A stretch of DNA of 28,083 bases from a virus (IMGVR_UViG_3300022929_000154:1-28083), one strand, 5' to 3'. Positions 13,731 through 22,002 are shown, counted from the stretch's first letter. Program-made: numbers and translations. Notes: generated by a model not told the origin, from the sequence alone.

Positions 13731-13738
13731 TATTTATA
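13731..13738 (-). promoter_or_regulatory. T4-type late promoter for 13305-13679
   Basis: Exact TATAAATA on the minus strand in the intergenic gap, 52 bases before the ATG at 13679. Predicted start of transcription near 13725, at the first bases of the hairpin. Confidence 0.75.
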
Positions 13739-13750
13739 ACTGCCAGTGGA

Positions 13751-14617
13751 TTAACTATCAGCTACTACAGCGTCATCAGTTCCGTCAACACCAACGTCAC
13801 CAGCAGTACCTGCGGCTACTTTCATTGGACAGATGTTTTCGACAACATTGCGAGTTACTGCTCCAGCGGCTGCGGTAAGAGTGTGTGCTGTGCCCACACC
13901 AACAGCAGTCAAGTTAACCAGACCTGTTGCGCCTTTTGCTTTTGCGTTTGCCGCAGAAGAATAAAGCTTAATCATACCTGGTCCAACATTACTTACGAAG
14001 TAGTTATCTCCATCAGTCAACCCAGTGATTGCAGTTCCGCCACCATCAGCATAAGTTACTTCTTCACCAGTTGCAAATGAATGCTCGCTTCCACCTGCGA
14101 GATTAATAACATCAGTAGCAATGTCAACCACGCTTGCTTGTGTTGCATCAAATGTTACAACAGTAGCAGGTACAGTTTTAGTATTGTACTCAACCCAACC
14201 AGGTGTTTGAAGACCCTTTGCTCTGTTAGCGGCGATGCCGGCTTCTGTAGTGTCTACAAAGTAGATATCAGAAGGTGTACGCTGAACAGAATGTGCAGTA
14301 CCTACACCAACACCAGTGATATCTAATCGGCCAGTATTTCCACCTGCGACGGCGTTCGTCATAGTATCGTATAGTTTAATTGTATTCGCATCTACGTGAT
14401 TGACGTAGTATACAGTAGCATCAGTCAGACCTGCAACAGCAGTGCCGCCGCCATCTGAATAAGTTACTGCGTCACCGGTTGCTAAACCATGCTCTGATAA
14501 TACGATAGTATCAGATGCGGCCACAACAACGCTAGTAGACGTAGAATCGAAAGTTACAGTAGTTGTTTCCCACTTCGGCGCTGCCGCTAAAGTATCAACT
14601 GTTCCCCATAGTGCCAT
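13751..14617 (-). CDS. Virion structural protein with two inserted repeat modules
   Basis: 288 residues. The start MALWGTVDTLAAAPKW and the segments IYFVDTTEAGIAANRAKGLQ, WVEYNT and TRNVVENICPMKV, ending VVADS, form the framework of a short structural protein common in T4-like marine phages. Two related modules of about 90-95 residues interrupt it, at 21-111 and 153-248. Each contains TVTFD/VVTFD, ATG(D/E)xVTYxDGGGTA, GLTD, IKLY and VGVGTAH. The modules look like small beta domains of the kind seen in phage and bacterial surface proteins, perhaps decorating the particle. AAGGAG precedes the ATG. Confidence 0.7.
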   Translation of the reverse strand: MALWGTVDTLAAAPKWETTTVTFDSTSTSVVVAASDTIVLSEHGLATGDAVTYSDGGGTAVAGLTDATVYYVNHVDANTIKLYDTMTNAVAGGNTGRLDITGVGVGTAHSVQRTPSDIYFVDTTEAGIAANRAKGLQTPGWVEYNTKTVPATVVTFDATQASVVDIATDVINLAGGSEHSFATGEEVTYADGGGTAITGLTDGDNYFVSNVGPGMIKLYSSAANAKAKGATGLVNLTAVGVGTAHTLTAAAGAVTRNVVENICPMKVAAGTAGDVGVDGTDDAVVADS

Positions 14618-14650
14618 TTTATTTCTCCTTTATTAATGGTTCTTTAATCT

Positions 14651-14658
14651 TATTTATT
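14651..14658 (-). promoter_or_regulatory. Late-promoter-like element for 13751-14617
   Basis: AATAAATA on the minus strand, one mismatch from TATAAATA, 34 bases before the ATG at 14617. It overlaps the stop codon of the upstream gene at 14654. Confidence 0.45.
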
Positions 14659-15844
14659 GTACGTAAGTGTTCAGTTCGTACTTTGCGCCCATATTATATA
14701 CTTGAATCTGAAGCATTTGACGAACTGGCTTGCCATTTTTCATCAACTTGATTGAGTAAGAGTTGGTCTTATCTTTGCTAGGCTTTCTAGGGCCAGTAGC
14801 AACTTTATCATGCCAATCGTCTTCATCAACATCAAATCCCTTTTTCTTAGCAACTGCAATTGCTTCTTGCACTGCACCACTAAAAGTGTTATGATAGAGC
14901 TTGTAATTAGGCGCTTCTTGAAGGTCTTGTTGGACTTCTTCATTGACAACCTCTTCGTTATAACCAGGCTTGATAGCTAGAAGACCCATCTTAGACTTAG
15001 GCACTTTTAGCATCTTGGCAGCCTTCATTTTGGCTCCGTATAGATCATTTGCTTCACTCTTTTTGATCTCTACTTTCTTGCCGTTATAAATTGCTACCCA
15101 TCCAGCCATCTTAGACTCTTTGATGTTTTCTGGCTTATGTGGCTTACCGCATGACTCGCATATTTTTTTACCACACTCGCAACCACAGTCACAGTAATCT
15201 TCATCAGTTGCTTCATTGAGTTGCTTTTTCAGCTTATCAATTTTTCTCTGAATAGCAACTTTCTTCATCTTAACAGAAGATGTGTTACCAAAGAAAGTCT
15301 TAAGATACTTTTCTGCTTGGTCGATTTGCTTTTGAATCTTAGCCTTGTCTACGCCTTCGTCAAGTTCAACTTCTTCACGCATAGTCTTCAGAGCATGTAC
15401 CATATCTTTGTATGATTTGCCCATTGCAGTTTGAAGTTTCTCTTTACTATCTGGCTTACGGAAAGAAGCAAACTTCTTAAGCGCAAGTTCAATAACCTTT
15501 GGAGGCAACTTAGCTTTCTTACCGTCAGCAAATTGAATAGGTAGATTGCCTCTGACATCAGCCGCTTTACGTAACTGCATGATGATGTTCATCTTAGCAC
15601 TAGCCTTATCTTTGTCAGTTGCAACTAAGTCAAGATCAGCAGGATCGAACTTCTCATTCACATCTTCGTTTTGACGCTTAAGTACCGCCCTAACTTGTGG
15701 ATGATCTGATAGACCTCTTGCTAATTTTTCGATAGTCTTTGTTGCACCAGTCATATTACCACCAGCATATCGTTTATCAGACGCAATACCAATCGCTTGC
15801 TTGATCTGCTTAGGACTAAATTTTTCGTTTAGTTCATCAGACAT
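14654..15844 (-). CDS. Lys/Glu-rich putative internal head protein with cysteine cluster
   Basis: 396 residues, modular and highly charged. Residues 1-155 are helical and basic and end in MREEVELDEG, which contains LDE, a T4 prohead-protease-like (L/I)xE site. QLNE, then a cysteine-rich patch DYCDCGCECGKKICESCGKP (about 217-236), probably metal-binding, follows. A globular part AGWVAIYNGKKVEIKKSEAN and another LQE lead to a C-terminal domain ending YELNTYVQ. The same EEVELDE signature recurs in the 1072-residue protein upstream. Such proteins are found in heads of T4-like marine phages. The start follows GGAGGA and the upstream stop. Confidence 0.6.
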   Translation of the reverse strand: MSDELNEKFSPKQIKQAIGIASDKRYAGGNMTGATKTIEKLARGLSDHPQVRAVLKRQNEDVNEKFDPADLDLVATDKDKASAKMNIIMQLRKAADVRGNLPIQFADGKKAKLPPKVIELALKKFASFRKPDSKEKLQTAMGKSYKDMVHALKTMREEVELDEGVDKAKIQKQIDQAEKYLKTFFGNTSSVKMKKVAIQRKIDKLKKQLNEATDEDYCDCGCECGKKICESCGKPHKPENIKESKMAGWVAIYNGKKVEIKKSEANDLYGAKMKAAKMLKVPKSKMGLLAIKPGYNEEVVNEEVQQDLQEAPNYKLYHNTFSGAVQEAIAVAKKKGFDVDEDDWHDKVATGPRKPSKDKTNSYSIKLMKNGKPVRQMLQIQVYNMGAKYELNTYVQ

Positions 15845-16567
15845 TTAGTCCTCCAACGCTTTAGAGATTGCTTTTCTACGCTTATGTAAGTACTCATCAG
15901 ATTCGTCTTCATCGCCATCGTTATCGATGTCTTTATCTTTACGATCATCAAACTTCTTTTTAACAGCTTTAGGTTGAACTTTGTCCATACCTTCACCATC
16001 ATCTGACTTGTCATTAGTGTTGTCTTCTTGAACACCTTCATAAGTCTCTTTACAATATTGAGCATATAGTTCTTCAAACTTTGCCTCTGAACAACCGTAC
16101 TTCTCGCTCACTCTCTTGTACATTTCGTGCTTTGAGCATGAAGAAGCATTTAACTTTTTCATTTCGCCAACGCAAGCTTTCTCATCCATAGTTGCTTCTT
16201 GCACTACGTCTTCAAGTTCTACTTTACCGCCATCTTGAATAATCTCAAATCCTTCGTGCTGAGACTTTGAAGCGGCTTTGACTGCTGTTTCTACAGACTT
16301 GGCTGCCTTATCTTTTGATGAGATCATGCCAATCTCTGGAGTCACATCTGCAACTTTAGGCATTTTAGTGTCACCATCTTCTGGCTTAGTCTTATCTGCG
16401 CTACGTGATGCCACTGCTTCTGATACTTCTTCAGGCTGTGCTTCAACTTCAGCTTCTACGACAGGCTCTGCTTCAGGCATTTTATATCCCTGAGATGATA
16501 CTTTAGCAGTGAACGCATCTACCATACCGTCTGGTAGTGGTCTGATGTTTTCTGGTTTCTTAAACAT
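15845..16567 (-). CDS. Acidic putative head protein with Ca-binding-like C-terminal motif
   Basis: 240 residues. The start MFKKPENIRPLPDGMVDAF is followed by a Glu/Val/Ala-rich low-complexity region (30-110), then KVELEDVVQEATMDEKACVG with LED and nearby VQE motifs. A small cysteine-containing helical segment follows (140-170), and a C-terminus with KDKDIDNDGDEDESDEYLHK (about 213-232) that resembles an EF-hand or dockerin calcium loop and recurs in marine T4-like phage proteins. AAGGAGA precedes the ATG. Probably a virion or head-core component; exact role unknown. Confidence 0.6.
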   Translation of the reverse strand: MFKKPENIRPLPDGMVDAFTAKVSSQGYKMPEAEPVVEAEVEAQPEEVSEAVASRSADKTKPEDGDTKMPKVADVTPEIGMISSKDKAAKSVETAVKAASKSQHEGFEIIQDGGKVELEDVVQEATMDEKACVGEMKKLNASSCSKHEMYKRVSEKYGCSEAKFEELYAQYCKETYEGVQEDNTNDKSDDGEGMDKVQPKAVKKKFDDRKDKDIDNDGDEDESDEYLHKRRKAISKALED

Positions 16568-16595
16568 GGTGTTCTCCTTTAATTTATTATGTTAC

Positions 16596-16603
16596 TATTT
16601 ATT
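16596..16603 (-). promoter_or_regulatory. Late-promoter-like element for 15845-16567
   Basis: AATAAATA on the minus strand, 29 bases before the ATG at 16567 and overlapping the stop of the upstream gene. One mismatch from the T4-type late consensus, at the most tolerant first position. Confidence 0.45.
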
Positions 16604-16958
16604 AGTTATCGACCTTTGAGCCTGCTCTCCATTGATAGCATGACCAGTATTTCGCTTTCCATTTCGGACCAGGATTGTCACATCCATGTCTTGCCCTAAA
16701 ACTCTTTCTTCTTGCAGGATCGTCACGTTTGATTTCCATGTTAGGATCACCAAATTGCACTTTCACTACATTACCTTTTTCATTCTTAACGTACACTCCA
16801 AATTTTCTTTTAGAGCCGCTGGGAAGTCTGAAAGGGTCGTTCAGCGTAACCTTTCTTCCTTCATACTCAGATGCTTCTAAAACCAAATCTGCATAAATGT
16901 CGCACTCTTCACATACGGCATCTATTGTATCTTCGTTAAATTTTTTAAACTTTTTCAT
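16602..16958 (-). CDS. Conserved phage protein with basic C-terminal domain
   Basis: 118 residues from ATG 16958, which overlaps the upstream stop as TAATG. The N-terminus MKKFKKFNEDTIDAV loosely resembles the capsid-targeting N-termini of nearby genes. The rest, LPSGSKRKFGVYVKNEKGN, VKVQFGDPNMEIKRDDPARR and FRARHGCDNPGPKWKA, ending YWSCYQW, forms a compact Cys- and Arg-rich domain that is strongly conserved in marine T4-like phages as I recall it (possibly DUF6321). It may bind DNA or metal inside the head; function unknown. Confidence 0.7.
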   Translation of the reverse strand: MKKFKKFNEDTIDAVCEECDIYADLVLEASEYEGRKVTLNDPFRLPSGSKRKFGVYVKNEKGNVVKVQFGDPNMEIKRDDPARRKSFRARHGCDNPGPKWKAKYWSCYQWRAGSKVDN

Positions 16959-17176
16959 TATTGTGCGTCCCAATATGTTTTGTCTAGTTCGCCTGTTCCT
17001 GGTGGGTTACTAGTTTTTCTACACTTGATGTATGTCTGTCTAGCGTTACCACCAGGTAACGTAAACGTTCTAATACCACCACTTATAGTACCAGGAGTGT
17101 CTGAATACGTATCCGATGCTGTTGCCGCATTATCGTATTCCCACTCTGTGTTATTTGTAACTGTAACCCAAGCCAT
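16958..17176 (-). CDS. Small conserved virion-type protein
   Basis: 72 residues starting MAWVTVTNNTEWEYDNA and ending ELDKTYWDAQ, with TYIKCRKTSNPPGTGE between. It is rich in Thr, Gly and beta-strand formers, with no helix-rich region. I recall close relatives in T4-like marine phages annotated as structural. The start overlaps the upstream stop as TAATG, and its own stop overlaps the next start in the same way. Confidence 0.7.
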   Translation of the reverse strand: MAWVTVTNNTEWEYDNAATASDTYSDTPGTISGGIRTFTLPGGNARQTYIKCRKTSNPPGTGELDKTYWDAQ

Positions 17177-17412
17177 TACTCTTCTCCATCCTTGTTCATC
17201 ATGTATCGATGAGCAGAATTTAGATAATCGGCTGCCTTAGTGATCTTGTTTTGTACCCACTCTGGCAAATTGTCATCGTCACCAAACATCTTGATCATAT
17301 GATCCGCATCAGCAATAACACCACGCAGTTGGGTCTTAGCCATACCACCTTCGTTATCGTATTCGCCTGAGTCTTTTGCTTCTGTTCTAAAGTCGCTGAA
17401 CTTTTTAATCAT
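17176..17412 (-). CDS. Conserved small phage protein, possible head-targeted protein
   Basis: 78 residues. The start MIKKFSDFRTEAKD resembles the T4 capsid-targeting sequence (aromatic, then Phe, then xxE), shifted by one residue. Next come EYDNEGGMAKTQLRGVIADA and LPEWVQNKITKAADYLNSAH, a helical block well conserved in marine T4-like phages. No enzyme motif. It follows the endolysin gene by four bases; AGGA about nine bases upstream of the ATG. Confidence 0.7.
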   Translation of the reverse strand: MIKKFSDFRTEAKDSGEYDNEGGMAKTQLRGVIADADHMIKMFGDDDNLPEWVQNKITKAADYLNSAHRYMMNKDGEE

Positions 17413-17416
17413 CTTA

Positions 17417-18271
17417 CTATCCTAATAGTTTCTTTAACGTTACAGGACCAGCTACTCCATCAGCAGTCAAACCATTTGCGGCTTGCCATGCTTTTAATGT
17501 ACGCTTAGTACCAGGTCCAAAAATACCATCAGCTCCAATACCGAGTGCTTTCTGTACAGCCGCAACAGTATCTCCTCTGTCTCCAACACCTACAGTCGTA
17601 TGCTTCACGCTAGACTTTTTGGTAGCAGGAATCTTTCCACCCAAAATTTCGATAGCGGCATTGTAACGCTTAGTTCTATCTGCCAAGCCAATATCGCCAC
17701 CATTAATCTTCTTAGTCATTTTAACAATATCGCATTTATCTGCGATGGCATTTAATTTAGCAGTTTTCCAGAACCAACATGCGCTTTCGATAGCACCCTT
17801 TTCTGTTGCTACATACTCAGCGGCTTGTTCAGCACTCATACCTACAGTCTTACCAAACTTAGTATAGTTATCACGACCAGTAAGTTGCTTCAGTCCACGA
17901 CCTCTAAATAACCATCCGTCACCCTCTTTAACATTGCCCATTTTATATTTACGGAATTCATCCATGTATACATAATTAGCAATCATCTCTGGATTACGTG
18001 CGTATTCTTTTGCACTGCGCTTTGGTGGCTTGCCGAAGTATCGGCCAAACACTCTAGTCAATGCACTTTCGCTATAGTTTAGATTCTCTTCAAGGCTTTT
18101 AAAGTCTCCACTTTCATGGGCGCACTGTGCGATAAAGCCTGCAATTCTTTCAGGAGTAGTGATGTCATACTTAGGAAGTATCTCTACAATTGCATCATAC
18201 CACTTGTCTACTTCTTTATTAGTAGGAATCATTGCTCCTAGCATTTCTTTTGTTAATTCAAATTTACTCAT
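17417..18271 (-). CDS. Endolysin: GH19-type muramidase/chitinase-like domain plus peptidoglycan-binding domain
   Basis: 284 residues from ATG 18271 (GGAG nine bases upstream; an upstream in-frame start at 18298 has no ribosome site and overlaps the ParB-like gene). Residues 1-200 match GH19 phage lysozymes: IAGFIAQCAHESGDF with Glu53, ENLNYS with Glu62, and LFRGRGLKQLTGRDNY. Residues 220-284 form a PG_binding_1 domain (VQKALGIGADGIFGPGTKRT, then ADGVAGPVTLKKLL). It would cut cell-wall glycan at lysis. There is no signal peptide, so it needs a holin; none is certain here. Confidence 0.9.
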   Translation of the reverse strand: MSKFELTKEMLGAMIPTNKEVDKWYDAIVEILPKYDITTPERIAGFIAQCAHESGDFKSLEENLNYSESALTRVFGRYFGKPPKRSAKEYARNPEMIANYVYMDEFRKYKMGNVKEGDGWLFRGRGLKQLTGRDNYTKFGKTVGMSAEQAAEYVATEKGAIESACWFWKTAKLNAIADKCDIVKMTKKINGGDIGLADRTKRYNAAIEILGGKIPATKKSSVKHTTVGVGDRGDTVAAVQKALGIGADGIFGPGTKRTLKAWQAANGLTADGVAGPVTLKKLLG

Positions 18272-18272
18272 T

Positions 18273-18731
18273 TTATTTTTTCTCCAAAACATTTTCATTC
18301 CCTTCGTGTATCTTTTTTGTGAAAGTCTTTGGGTAGCTGTACACGTGTTTTAATAATTCATGGACTTTCACATCTGCTTGCATGATATCGATATCTCCAC
18401 CTACATTTCTAGCGGCTAACCATCTGTGATGACCATCAATGATATAGTTATCTTTGCTCACAATCAGAGGTTTTGCTTGACCAAGAGTCTTGATCTTAGC
18501 GATTGCCCCTACAACCTTATCTTTGTTAAACTCTTTCTGAATAGGCTTCAAACTCTTTGCAGGCACTTTTCTTTTTCTGACGCCCACGTTATTCTTCTTC
18601 AGATGCTTAATCAGTCCATCATAATCTTGCGATCGGACTTGTGGCATCTTATCTCTCGTAAATCCGAGAGTGTCAGTTGACTTAGGCTCATAGACCTTAA
18701 GTTCTGCTACAAAGTTTTTAAACTTCTTCAT
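18273..18731 (-). CDS. ParB-like domain protein with capsid-targeting-like N-terminus
   Basis: 152 residues. The first ten, MKKFKNFVAE, match the T4 internal-protein leader MKxYxxFIAE position by position (K2, aromatic 4, F7, aliphatic 8, A9, E10), so cleavage after Glu10 by a gp21-type protease is plausible. The body carries a ParB/sulfiredoxin-like core: KPLIVSKDNYIIDGHHRWLA with IDGHHR at about 98-103. In ParB-type folds this motif binds nucleotide, and some relatives are nucleases. The start shares ATGA with the upstream gene. Domain fairly sure; role in the virion inferred. Confidence 0.75.
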   Translation of the reverse strand: MKKFKNFVAELKVYEPKSTDTLGFTRDKMPQVRSQDYDGLIKHLKKNNVGVRKRKVPAKSLKPIQKEFNKDKVVGAIAKIKTLGQAKPLIVSKDNYIIDGHHRWLAARNVGGDIDIMQADVKVHELLKHVYSYPKTFTKKIHEGNENVLEKK

Positions 18732-21700
18732 ACCTTAATCACTTTGCTTGATGTACCAAAGTTCTTCTTACGCATAATAGTTTTGTTAACTACTTCATAC
18801 TCGTCCTTTTCACTATCGTAGTTAATGACGATAGGCAAGTTCAAGTCTGCCTGAATATCTTTAAGCACTGCTTCAATGTCAGGATTTTGACGAATGTTCT
18901 TCGCTTTGTTCTTTGCGATCTTTTTAAACACTCTCTGAAGTTCAGCGATTGTGATAGCAGGCTTATTGCGGGCATCATTCATTCTATCTGCAAAATGCTT
19001 AGTGAATTCTACGTCAATGCCAAACTTGTCAAGCAATCTATCAGCGAATCGTTCTAAATCGTTCAACTGTTTTTGTGTAACTTCTTCGCTGAAATGTGAT
19101 TCGAATAAATCATCAAGTTCTACTTCCTCGTGATGATCAAATGCGCTTGATTTACCCCAAGACTTATCAGATTTACGCATATCCTTTAATTTTTTCATAT
19201 TCTGTGCTAGTCTACGCTCACGATCAGCGGCTTTACGCTTACGTTCTGCTTCAGTATTGCCTTGCTTGATTCTACGTAGATTGCGTTCACGCTCTGCGGC
19301 TTGCTTGTGTCTTAGATCCTCTTTCTGCTTATCTGTCATCTGAGAGATTGGCTTAGGCACTGGTCCTTCGCTCTCTGATACGCTTTCACCAGGAGTATCT
19401 TTCTTGTAACGCTTAGTAACTTTTTCAGTACCTCTATCTCCTGCACCTCCAACTTCAATAACATACTTTTCACCTAACATATTGTGCAATACTTTGTGGT
19501 CAACATTTTTGTAAGTCTTAGCGATCTGTTGAGCATAGTAACCAGATCCATGCTTCATGCCTCTACCGCCGGCTTCTTTCTTCTTACGAGTGATTAAGTC
19601 TTTCAGTGTCTTTAGGGCGTGTTGATATGCTTTCTTATTAACTGTAACAGACTTAACTTTGTTTACTACATATCCTTCTGATGCCTCTTTACTCTCTACG
19701 AATTCCTCGAACATCTCATCGACTGAAACTTCTTCGTTTTTAGGCACACAGTTAGGCACTAGTTTGCCATTCTTCTTTTTCATGCCTCTTTGCTCATGAG
19801 AAGCCCAGCAAGGATCATCTTCTTTTAAAGATTTGCCTTCACTGTCGTATCCAGGCTTTCCAGCTTTTGCTTTCTTAGATATAGCAATAGCGGCACGTTG
19901 TGCAGGAGATACTGCACCTTCGTCTAGTTCACCACCAGCGTCTACAAATGCGGCTACAGCCATTTGCTGTTTTTTCTTGTCTGACTTACCTGCAAACTGC
20001 GGCGCATCTGAATTTTTAAAGTCATCAATCCATGCACCAAGTCCATCAGATACTTTTAACTTTTCTTCTATCTCTTCCTTCTTAGAAGAGCCACGTACTT
20101 TAGCGGCTAGGTCTGCGTCTGCTTTGCCCCATGTGCCTGATGATTTAGTAATGAAAGAGTTAACACGTGCAAAGCCCCATTGCTGTGGAGTAGTACCAGG
20201 TCTATGACCAGTTTTCCAAGCGGCAATGCCTCTGTTATATACTTGACGTAGAATGCTAAGTGGCATTCCAGACTTTTCAGCTTTCTTCTTTAGACCTTCA
20301 TTGCCCTTTGCTTCATCAAGTGATACTTGATCAAAGATGTCGTTTGTAGTCTCTTCAATAAACTGAATTAGAGCATCATCGGTATCAAACTCTTCTTTGT
20401 TGATACTTGTAATTTTTTTACGTAACTCTCTAGTCAACAGTGCGTCCATTTCACGCTCATGCTCTTTAGAAAGGTTTTCTCTCTCATCTTTGTGTTGAGT
20501 CTTTAGACGTTTTTCCGCATCAGTTTTAATAGTAATTTCGTCTAGTTCAACTTCTTCTTTGCGTTGTCTGAATGCACGAAAGCGGCGATCTAATTTAACA
20601 GCGCCTTCTTTGCCAAACATTTGATGATATCGCTTAGTGTGCTTTGATGGCTTAGTCTCTGCTTCTGCATCACCTGGTGCAGGCTTGTATGCTGAGTTAT
20701 CGTCATCATCTTTTTTGCCATGCTTTTTGAAATGTGCGTCACGCTTGTCTTTAGTTGACTTTGCCAGACCCTTGTAGTATACTGCAGGCTGTGTACCCTT
20801 CTTATCTTTGATATCTGGGTCTTGTCCTGTAGTAGGCTCTTCGAACAGTGCAGTGAATTCTTCGTTCATTAAGAATGATTCAAACTCTTCATTTATCTTT
20901 TTACCTGACAGTTTAGCAAGGTCTGCTTTTCTGACTTTTGGCAGTAACTTCTTTGCGATTCTGTCGATTGCAGATTTCTTTGTTGCCACTCGCTTATCAA
21001 TAAGCATCTTCTCAGAAGGAGATAGGCTATTGTACTTCTCGCCCTTCTTTCCAGCAACTTTCTTACGAATGATTTTAATGGCAGCCTTTCTTGCACGTAA
21101 CTTCAACTTGTCCATTGAAGCGGCTTTCTTAGCCATACGTCTGCGACCTTGAGCAATCTTAGACTTGTACTTACGCATTGTGATTGCTCTCATGCGTCTT
21201 TGTTGGATAGTTAATGCTTCATCAAGTTCTAGCATCTCAGCGATCTTCATGCCACCACGTACCATATCATATACATCTTGTGCATCTGATTGGAGTCTTC
21301 GAGGTAGACCTGTTTTGAATTTTTTGAAATCGCCTTGCGAGGCTGCGGCTCTCATCTTAGATGCAGACATGCCCTCAACTCCCTCTGAGTCTGGGTCACG
21401 ATCACCAGCAGATACAATAGAGATATTGTCGAAGTTGTAGTCTTTACCGTTGTACTTGTTGAGTAGTTCATCGAATTGCTTGATTCGATCTTGTCCAACA
21501 ACGAGAATTACCTTAGAGAATTTCTTCTGCAACTCTTGCATGATTTGGATGATAGTACGAGCATTGGACTTTACGATGATGTTGCCGAATGCTTTCTTTG
21601 CAAGCATGATCTTATCATCGTAGTCTAGAGGATTTTTCTTAGCGTCTTGGCTATGAGAAACATAGATCAGCGGTGTTGCCGCTTCTGATCTTGCGACAGA

Positions 21701-21946
21701 TTTGATTTTGTTGACTAGCTTTTCATGTCCAACAGTAATTGGATTCATTCTGCCCCAACCCAAAACCACTGTCTTGTTTGGAGCTTCTTCAAGCTTGGGA
21801 TTGATCTCAATAGCGTTCTTCACTAAGAGTTCATCTTTTACTTTCTTCGAAGCCTTCTTTGGCTTCTCTGTCTTATCCGTCTTCTTTTTAGAAGTCGTTT
21901 CTTCACCAGAGTTTGCCTCTGGATTTTCCATAGAATCGTCTTGCAT
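18728..21946 (-). CDS. 1072-residue mosaic protein: N-terminal nucleotidyltransferase plus putative internal head modules
   Basis: After a charged leader (1-55), residues 57-230 form a cytidylyltransferase/NMNAT-like domain: VVLGWGRMNPITVGHEKL (the NPxTxGH nucleotide motif) and GMSASKMRAAA (the SxSxxR-like motif, 192-202). The rest is a chain of Lys/Glu-rich modules separated by acidic LxE motifs: LELDE 239-243, ELDE 467-470, SLDE 542-545, ELDE 673-676, VELDD 942-946. The modules include a very basic one (245-350), one with AAWKTGHRPGTTPQQWGFAR (about 575-594, possibly DUF5824), one with DPCWASHEQRGMKKKNG and PNCVP, a helical RER-rich one (860-935), and a C-terminal globular domain (955-1072). 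Likely packaged in the head and processed. Confidence 0.65.
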   Translation of the reverse strand: MQDDSMENPEANSGEETTSKKKTDKTEKPKKASKKVKDELLVKNAIEINPKLEEAPNKTVVLGWGRMNPITVGHEKLVNKIKSVARSEAATPLIYVSHSQDAKKNPLDYDDKIMLAKKAFGNIIVKSNARTIIQIMQELQKKFSKVILVVGQDRIKQFDELLNKYNGKDYNFDNISIVSAGDRDPDSEGVEGMSASKMRAAASQGDFKKFKTGLPRRLQSDAQDVYDMVRGGMKIAEMLELDEALTIQQRRMRAITMRKYKSKIAQGRRRMAKKAASMDKLKLRARKAAIKIIRKKVAGKKGEKYNSLSPSEKMLIDKRVATKKSAIDRIAKKLLPKVRKADLAKLSGKKINEEFESFLMNEEFTALFEEPTTGQDPDIKDKKGTQPAVYYKGLAKSTKDKRDAHFKKHGKKDDDDNSAYKPAPGDAEAETKPSKHTKRYHQMFGKEGAVKLDRRFRAFRQRKEEVELDEITIKTDAEKRLKTQHKDERENLSKEHEREMDALLTRELRKKITSINKEEFDTDDALIQFIEETTNDIFDQVSLDEAKGNEGLKKKAEKSGMPLSILRQVYNRGIAAWKTGHRPGTTPQQWGFARVNSFITKSSGTWGKADADLAAKVRGSSKKEEIEEKLKVSDGLGAWIDDFKNSDAPQFAGKSDKKKQQMAVAAFVDAGGELDEGAVSPAQRAAIAISKKAKAGKPGYDSEGKSLKEDDPCWASHEQRGMKKKNGKLVPNCVPKNEEVSVDEMFEEFVESKEASEGYVVNKVKSVTVNKKAYQHALKTLKDLITRKKKEAGGRGMKHGSGYYAQQIAKTYKNVDHKVLHNMLGEKYVIEVGGAGDRGTEKVTKRYKKDTPGESVSESEGPVPKPISQMTDKQKEDLRHKQAAERERNLRRIKQGNTEAERKRKAADRERRLAQNMKKLKDMRKSDKSWGKSSAFDHHEEVELDDLFESHFSEEVTQKQLNDLERFADRLLDKFGIDVEFTKHFADRMNDARNKPAITIAELQRVFKKIAKNKAKNIRQNPDIEAVLKDIQADLNLPIVINYDSEKDEYEVVNKTIMRKKNFGTSSKVIKV

Positions 21947-22002
21947 TTCTTTTCCTCTATCGTAGGTTTACCGTAGTCTTACTACAACGATGTGTTATGT
22001 AC

